Shown piece after piece: positions 12,702-15,921 of a stretch of DNA of 15,921 nucleotides. The DNA lies in NCBI RefSeq assembly GCF_946478925.1, contig NZ_CAMLDP010000041.1, forward strand, positions 1 to 15,921, written 5' to 3'. The notes under the pieces are model-generated. The model worked only from the letters and a program-made list of their open reading frames with translations, did no database searches and was not told where the DNA came from. The stretch comes from an uncultured Nitrososphaera sp. (GTDB taxonomy: Archaea > Thermoproteota > Nitrososphaeria > Nitrososphaerales > Nitrososphaeraceae). The translations under genes and the position numbers were made by a program. Numbering within the stretch: position 1 is the first letter of the stretch; each line of letters begins with the position of its first letter.

Positions 12702-13391
12702 TCAAATGGTTTTGACAGGTGCTCCATTCGTGCGCCCCTTCACCAACACTAACCATGTACCTACCATGCTAGAGTTGGGTGCCAACATTTCATCCTGATT
12801 GGCATCTAGAATTACACGGGTGTATAAAAGGCTGATATCTGTAACTGTTCCCTTTTGCCCAAATACCGTTATGCTATTCCCTATCCTAAACGGCCTTGTA
12901 ATAGCCAGATACAGTCTTGCGATGACGTTCCCAATTAAATTTGAAGAAGCAAAACCAATAACAAGCCCTGAGATAGTGCTAATGGATGCAGCTATTATGG
13001 GATTCTGCGACAGATATGAAATTACGAATGCAATCACTATTATGGCACCGACTGTTCGGACCAAACTCTTGATCGAGTTGGCAGTAGGCGCACAATGGGT
13101 AAGAACTAGCCTGTAAGAAATTGTGCTGAAAACTAGGATGATAAAGTAGCCGACGACAATGACTTCTGCAACTTGTAGATAAATCAGGTAGTCTTTCGGA
13201 ACCAAAGGTTGCAGGATATATGTAGTAAGCATAAGAACCGCAGCAAGAATAATTCCAAGAACCAATGTCCACTTTATGGCGGACTTTCTCGCCTGAGTTC
13301 CTGTTATCGCTCTAGAATTCTCTGAATTATTCATGCTGGGAGTATTTTCTGGAGAATCTTCTAAAACAATTTCTAATTTAGAGTTCGACAC
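12702..13391 (-). CDS. MscS-family mechanosensitive channel, short form
   Basis: The 229-residue protein has an uncharged-to-acidic N-terminus, then four hydrophobic segments near residues 41-60, 70-92, 110-130 and 133-158. The last contains SGLVIGFASSNLIGNVIARL, the family's glycine/alanine-rich pore helix, followed by ITRPFRIGNSITVFGQKGTV and LAPNSSMV, the start of the beta domain. These are clear MscS marks; the channel would release solutes under osmotic stress. It stops about 22 residues after the PNS motif, so most of the usual C-terminal alpha/beta domain is missing and no continuation is visible in the other frames. Either it is a short thaumarchaeal variant or a truncated gene. The start is GTG at 13391, directly after the stop of the upstream broken gene; ATG 13334 is an alternative. 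Confidence 0.8.
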   Translation of the reverse strand: MSNSKLEIVLEDSPENTPSMNNSENSRAITGTQARKSAIKWTLVLGIILAAVLMLTTYILQPLVPKDYLIYLQVAEVIVVGYFIILVFSTISYRLVLTHCAPTANSIKSLVRTVGAIIVIAFVISYLSQNPIIAASISTISGLVIGFASSNLIGNVIARLYLAITRPFRIGNSITVFGQKGTVTDISLLYTRVILDANQDEMLAPNSSMVGTWLVLVKGRTNGAPVKTI

Positions 13392-13735
13392 CTAGTTGTA
13401 TGCCCTCACACCCTTGTGGTCCAGTACTATGTTCTTGTGGCTTCTTATCATCCGGCAACTGACTCTCACATCTTCTGGACAATTGTTCCAGCAAGCGATC
13501 CCACAACTGCATAGGTCGAATTTCACTTTGCCGTCATTCTTCTTATGGTCTGTATCAGCAGCAATGCGCCATCATGACCAAAATATGCCCCTGGAGTATT
13601 TTCTCAATTTCATCTTGGGCTCTGCCAGCTCTTTGGGTCATAGACAATAACAATGAGATAGTTTTTGTAATCCGATAACTTGACAATGCCAAAATGATGA
13701 TGCAACTTTGGATATGCAGGATGCTTAAGTATCAT
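13392..13735 (-). pseudogene. Broken cysteine-rich gene upstream of the MscS-like gene
   Basis: From ATG 13735 the - strand reads MILKHPAYPKLHHHFGIVKL then SDYKNYLIVIVYD. A shift of one base near 13638 leads to PKELAEPKMKLRKYSRGIF, a TGA at 13572-13574, and then 59 open codons containing KVKFDLCSCGIACWNNCPED then VRVSCRMIRSHKN and a stop at 13392-13394. Joined, this is one protein of about 113 residues with a compact cysteine cluster (CSC-x4-C-x3-C ... C) in its C-terminal half. With one frameshift and one nonsense codon it is probably dead, or the last part may live on as a 44-codon gene from GTG 13526. I do not recognise the family. Pieces of its N-terminal half recur at 12663 and 15225. 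Confidence 0.45.
13635..13690 (-). repeat. Dispersed repeat, copy B (coding within the broken gene)
   Basis: These bases encode FGIVKLSDYKNYLIVIVYD in the broken gene. The core 13657-13690 matches copies A and C, and the longer stretch from 13635 also matches copy C at 15225. This shows that the repeat is a gene fragment rather than a regulatory element. Confidence 0.5.
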
Positions 13736-13754
13736 TTCCTCGTTATAGTCTTCG

Positions 13755-14603
13755 ATGCCTTCACCATCAGATGATAAAAGACAAAGGGTAGCTGTCATCA
13801 CGGGCAGTTCAAGCGGTATCGGCCTTGAAACAGCATTGATGCTGGCCAGAAACGGCTTTGTTGTTTACGCGACGATGCGTGATCTCGCCAAGGCCAGCAA
13901 CCTTCAAACAATTGCAGGGAAGGAACACCTTGACATCCGTACAATGCAGCTTGACGTGACAGAGGATTCCTCTGTCAAGAATGCAACAAGTTCCATAGTC
14001 TCCGGTGCCGGCAGGATTGACGTTCTAGTAAATAATGCGGGTTATGGGCTGGTCGGGCCTTTTGAGGACCTAGCCATCGAGGAAATAAAGACGCAATTTG
14101 AGACCAATTTTTATGGAGTCATAAGGGTTACACAGGCTGCGCTGCCACAGATGAGAAAGCAGATGTCAGGCAGAATAATTAACATGAGCTCCGGCGCTGG
14201 GAGATTTGGATATCCTAGCGGGGCTGCGTACGTCAGCTCAAAATTTGCACTTGAAGGATTGAGCGAGTGCTTATCCCATGAGCTAGATCAATTTGGAATC
14301 AAAGTAATATTGGTGGAACCAGGCTTCATCAAAACTAATTTTGGCAACAACGCTGCAATGGCCAAGCAAGCATCCGACCCTCGCTCTCCCTATGCCAAAA
14401 TGATGCAAGAAAGGCAGTCTACGTTTACCGAGCTTGCAAGCCATGCTGCACCTGCAACGCTTGTGGCCGAGAAGGTCTTGGAAGCAGCTACCACAGACAA
14501 TCCAAAACTCCGTTATTTGGCAGGAAGTGATGTGGAGCAATGGGTTGCTGCAAAGAGGCGCATGTCAGATGAGGAATTCTTTGCAATGATAAAAAGAGTA
14601 TAG
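13755..14603 (+). CDS. Short-chain dehydrogenase/reductase (classical SDR)
   Basis: The 282 residues form a typical classical SDR, an NAD(P)H-dependent oxidoreductase with a Rossmann fold. The cofactor motif TGSSSGIG is at 16-23, D67 lies in LDVTE, NNAG is at 93-96, N118 in the helix with FETNFYGV, catalytic serine at S145/S146 in NMSSGAGRFG, and Y159-x3-K163 in YVSSK. VEPGFIKTNF (187-196) follows as usual. All catalytic residues are present. MRD after the second strand hints at NADP use, but the substrate cannot be told. A TATA-like CTTAAGTAT at 13724-13732 is spaced for a leaderless start at 13755. The gene is divergent from the broken gene upstream and stands alone. Confidence 0.95.
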   Translation: MPSPSDDKRQRVAVITGSSSGIGLETALMLARNGFVVYATMRDLAKASNLQTIAGKEHLDIRTMQLDVTEDSSVKNATSSIVSGAGRIDVLVNNAGYGLVGPFEDLAIEEIKTQFETNFYGVIRVTQAALPQMRKQMSGRIINMSSGAGRFGYPSGAAYVSSKFALEGLSECLSHELDQFGIKVILVEPGFIKTNFGNNAAMAKQASDPRSPYAKMMQERQSTFTELASHAAPATLVAEKVLEAATTDNPKLRYLAGSDVEQWVAAKRRMSDEEFFAMIKRV

Positions 14604-14632
14604 ACAAGCCGCTGACACTGTTAAAGGAAGAA

Positions 14633-14797
14633 TCAGTCCGAGTCAATACGCACAGGCAGAATATGTGCTGCTTCTGGAGGCTCATCAGGATTTTCCAAAC
14701 CTCGTTTGAAAATGAACGGGTTTGCCGCAGCAGGGATAGGTGTCTCTTGACCGTCGCAAAGAAGTCTAGGAATTGGTTTGCTACAGTCAATTGTCAT
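14633..14797 (-). CDS. Hypothetical protein, 54 aa
   Basis: Hand translation of the - strand from ATG 14797 gives MTIDCSKPIPRLLCDGQETP followed by IPAAANPFIFKRGLENPDEP and an acidic end, 54 residues to TGA 14633-14635. The balanced composition, proline-rich loops and lack of rare residues look like a real small protein. Two cysteines are spaced too far for a CxxC. It is convergent with the SDR gene, whose stop is 29 bases away. I recognise no family and see only a weak promoter. Confidence 0.45.
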   Translation of the reverse strand: MTIDCSKPIPRLLCDGQETPIPAAANPFIFKRGLENPDEPPEAAHILPVRIDSD

Positions 14798-14982
14798 ATC
14801 TGAAACCTACGACTTGATCGCAGGGCAAGAAGGCTATAGGTATGAATTGAGCATTAGAAGAGATCCTTGAATCTATTTTTCAGGAGAAACTACTATAATG
14901 AAGGGTGATTGTGAAACCTGATTCTTGTTCATAAAAAGAAATTAAGCACGCGATTTAATTTGCAAATCGACATTCGTGGAAC

Positions 14983-15177
14983 ATGGCAATGCGTAGGAAT
15001 GTGCGTGCGCGGACGGTGAATCAGATGAACAATGTGATTACAACGGATTGTGAGTTAATTGAGCAGGACCAATTTACGGGCCAGGTGATAAGAAGAGAAA
15101 AACACCAAATTCTGGCTGACCGTCATCAATCATCCGTTGTCACTATTAACAAAATTAGCGTCTTGAGTGCCATGTGA
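14983..15177 (+). CDS. Hypothetical protein, 64 aa
   Basis: The frame starts at ATG 14983 (second ATG at 14989) and gives a basic N-terminus MAMRRNVRARTVNQMNN, then TDCELIEQDQFTGQVIRREK and a final hydrophobic turn. A TATA-like ATTTAATT at 14953-14960 is centred 26 bases upstream, right for a leaderless message, which is the main reason to accept it. I do not recognise the protein and it has no metal or membrane motif. Confidence 0.45.
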   Translation: MAMRRNVRARTVNQMNNVITTDCELIEQDQFTGQVIRREKHQILADRHQSSVVTINKISVLSAM

Positions 15178-15497
15178 CTAACGTCAGCACATATTCGTTT
15201 TCCGAATAGCTCCTTTAACTCTTCAGTCAGTACAATAATGATGAGACAATTTTTGTGACTCGATAAAAATTAACAGTGCCATCTCTACTATGACAAGGAG
15301 ATGGCAAGAGAACAGCTTTCAAAGATTACAAGATGCTAGTGGCGGCAGCAGCAAACGACAAGGACTTCTCTATGCGCTCTTATTCATGCTGGAAGAGGAC
15401 AAGTAAGAGAAAGGCGCCAGAAATATCGTTATCTATGCACCTTATAGAACTACCGTGATAAATCGCTAAATGAATCCCAATTTTATCTAATGCTACA
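15178..15497. other. Intergenic stretch with decayed coding sequence
   Basis: No intact gene is seen in these 320 bases. The left part (15181-15280) is the third copy of the dispersed repeat; on the - strand it continues in a shifted frame as IIVLTEELKELFGKRICAD, comparable to the IVYDPKELAEPKM part of the broken gene at 13392-13735. A + frame of about 40 codons from about 15332 (MLVAAAANDKDFSMRSYS) has no support. CTAAATGA at 15466-15473 is placed as a TATA element for the next gene. Confidence 0.4.
15225..15280 (-). repeat. Dispersed repeat, copy C
   Basis: The core 15245-15280 matches copies A and B, and the match to copy B extends over about 56 bases. On the - strand the bases translate as GTVNFYRVTKIVSSLLY before a stop, with a frame change needed to follow the broken gene further. 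It is a relic. Confidence 0.5.
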
Positions 15498-15911
15498 ATG
15501 ACTGAAATGGTTACTTCTTCTTACGAACAGACACGAACCGAGATACAAAAAACATTTGGAAGCATTCCGGGGTTCATGGCTGCAGTGCCGCAAGACGTTC
15601 TTGTACAGATGTGGCCAATCATGAAACACTACATGATGGGCGAATCAAAGATTCCTCCAAAATACAGAGAAATGATTAGCTTGGCAGTTGGGGCCACATT
15701 GAAGTGTCCTTACTGTGAAACCTTCCACAGAGCTTCAGCGAAAATGAGCGGTGCGACAGAAGAAGAGTTGGCAGAAGTAGGCGTGTTGGTCGGACAGGTA
15801 ACATTCTGGAGTTCGATCCTTCACACCTTAAACTACGACATGAATACGTTCATGAAAGAGTTCAATGCGATGGGAGAATACTTGACAAAGCAGTCTCGAC
15901 AGACTGTATAA
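15498..15911 (+). CDS. Carboxymuconolactone decarboxylase / AhpD-like family protein
   Basis: The 137-residue helical protein contains the CMD/AhpD core: REMISLAVGATLKCPYCETF then HRASAKMSGATEEELAEVGV, with C70-x2-C73-x3-H77. That is the redox-active CxxC and histidine of AhpD-type alkylhydroperoxidases, so a peroxide- or thiol-related activity is more likely than true carboxymuconolactone decarboxylation. Members often form hexamers or trimers. The N-terminal IQKTFGSIPGFMAAVPQDV is typical of stand-alone members. Start at 15498 fits a TATA-like element about 28 bases upstream and a leaderless message. The gene ends 10 bases before the window edge, so its downstream context is unseen. Confidence 0.88.
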   Translation: MTEMVTSSYEQTRTEIQKTFGSIPGFMAAVPQDVLVQMWPIMKHYMMGESKIPPKYREMISLAVGATLKCPYCETFHRASAKMSGATEEELAEVGVLVGQVTFWSSILHTLNYDMNTFMKEFNAMGEYLTKQSRQTV

Positions 15912-15921
15912 GCAATGGCCT

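Noticed and set aside
12799..13116. 105-codon + frame antisense to the MscS-like gene
   Set aside because: The - strand frame shows the MscS pore and RPF/PNS motifs; the + frame is its shadow.
10666..15921. Search for insertion sequences, integrase, CRISPR repeats
   Set aside because: No transposase or integrase motif, no regularly spaced repeats and no terminal inverted repeats with target duplications were seen; the three-copy repeat is irregular and gene-derived.

Overview
The window looks like a chromosomal segment of a soil-type ammonia-oxidising archaeon of the Nitrososphaera lineage (Thaumarchaeota/Nitrososphaeria). The reasons are archaeal TATA boxes placed for leaderless or short-leader transcripts, GGAGGTGAT-type ribosome sites, a group II (thermosome-type) chaperonin, a bacterial-type three-subunit urease beside a UT-family urea transporter, and several very small cysteine-rich proteins. 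The lineage is an inference; no marker such as amoA or 16S rRNA is present.

Positions 1-8581 form a complete urea-use locus, all on the + strand. It runs: the 3' end of a urea transporter; an unrecognised 194-residue protein; ureA, ureB and ureC behind their own promoter; a stem-loop with a T-run; then a second, tightly packed unit of group II chaperonin, an unrecognised 121-residue protein, ureE, ureF, ureG and ureD. Urea enters through the transporter and UreABC hydrolyses it to ammonia and carbamate. UreE, F, G and D load nickel into the UreC active site. The chaperonin as first gene of the accessory operon suggests, but does not prove, a dedicated folding role. A 31-codon reading frame overlaps the ureB start and carries a slippery A-run.

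Positions 8582-10665 hold small genes and single-gene units, several with good TATA boxes: a 50-residue C2H2 zinc-finger protein and a 69-residue protein (both - strand), a DUF190 (PII-like) protein, and a class III-like PPK2 polyphosphate kinase.

A tRNA-Gly(CCC) gene at 10746-10816 (- strand) marks a change of character. From there to the end the sequence is visibly more AT-rich and contains decayed genes and tiny cysteine-rich proteins: two paralogous CxxC-x21-CxxC proteins, a broken third copy, and an overlapping - strand pair with CxxC motifs. It also has an MscS-type channel without the usual C-terminal domain, a broken cysteine-rich gene, a dispersed repeat in three places, an SDR oxidoreductase, two small orphans and a CMD/AhpD-like protein. 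I read this as an accessory region behind a tRNA gene. I see no integrase, transposase, CRISPR array or rRNA.

Seven small or broken coding regions described here are under about 60 codons or interrupted, and rest on hand translation only. No database search was run.
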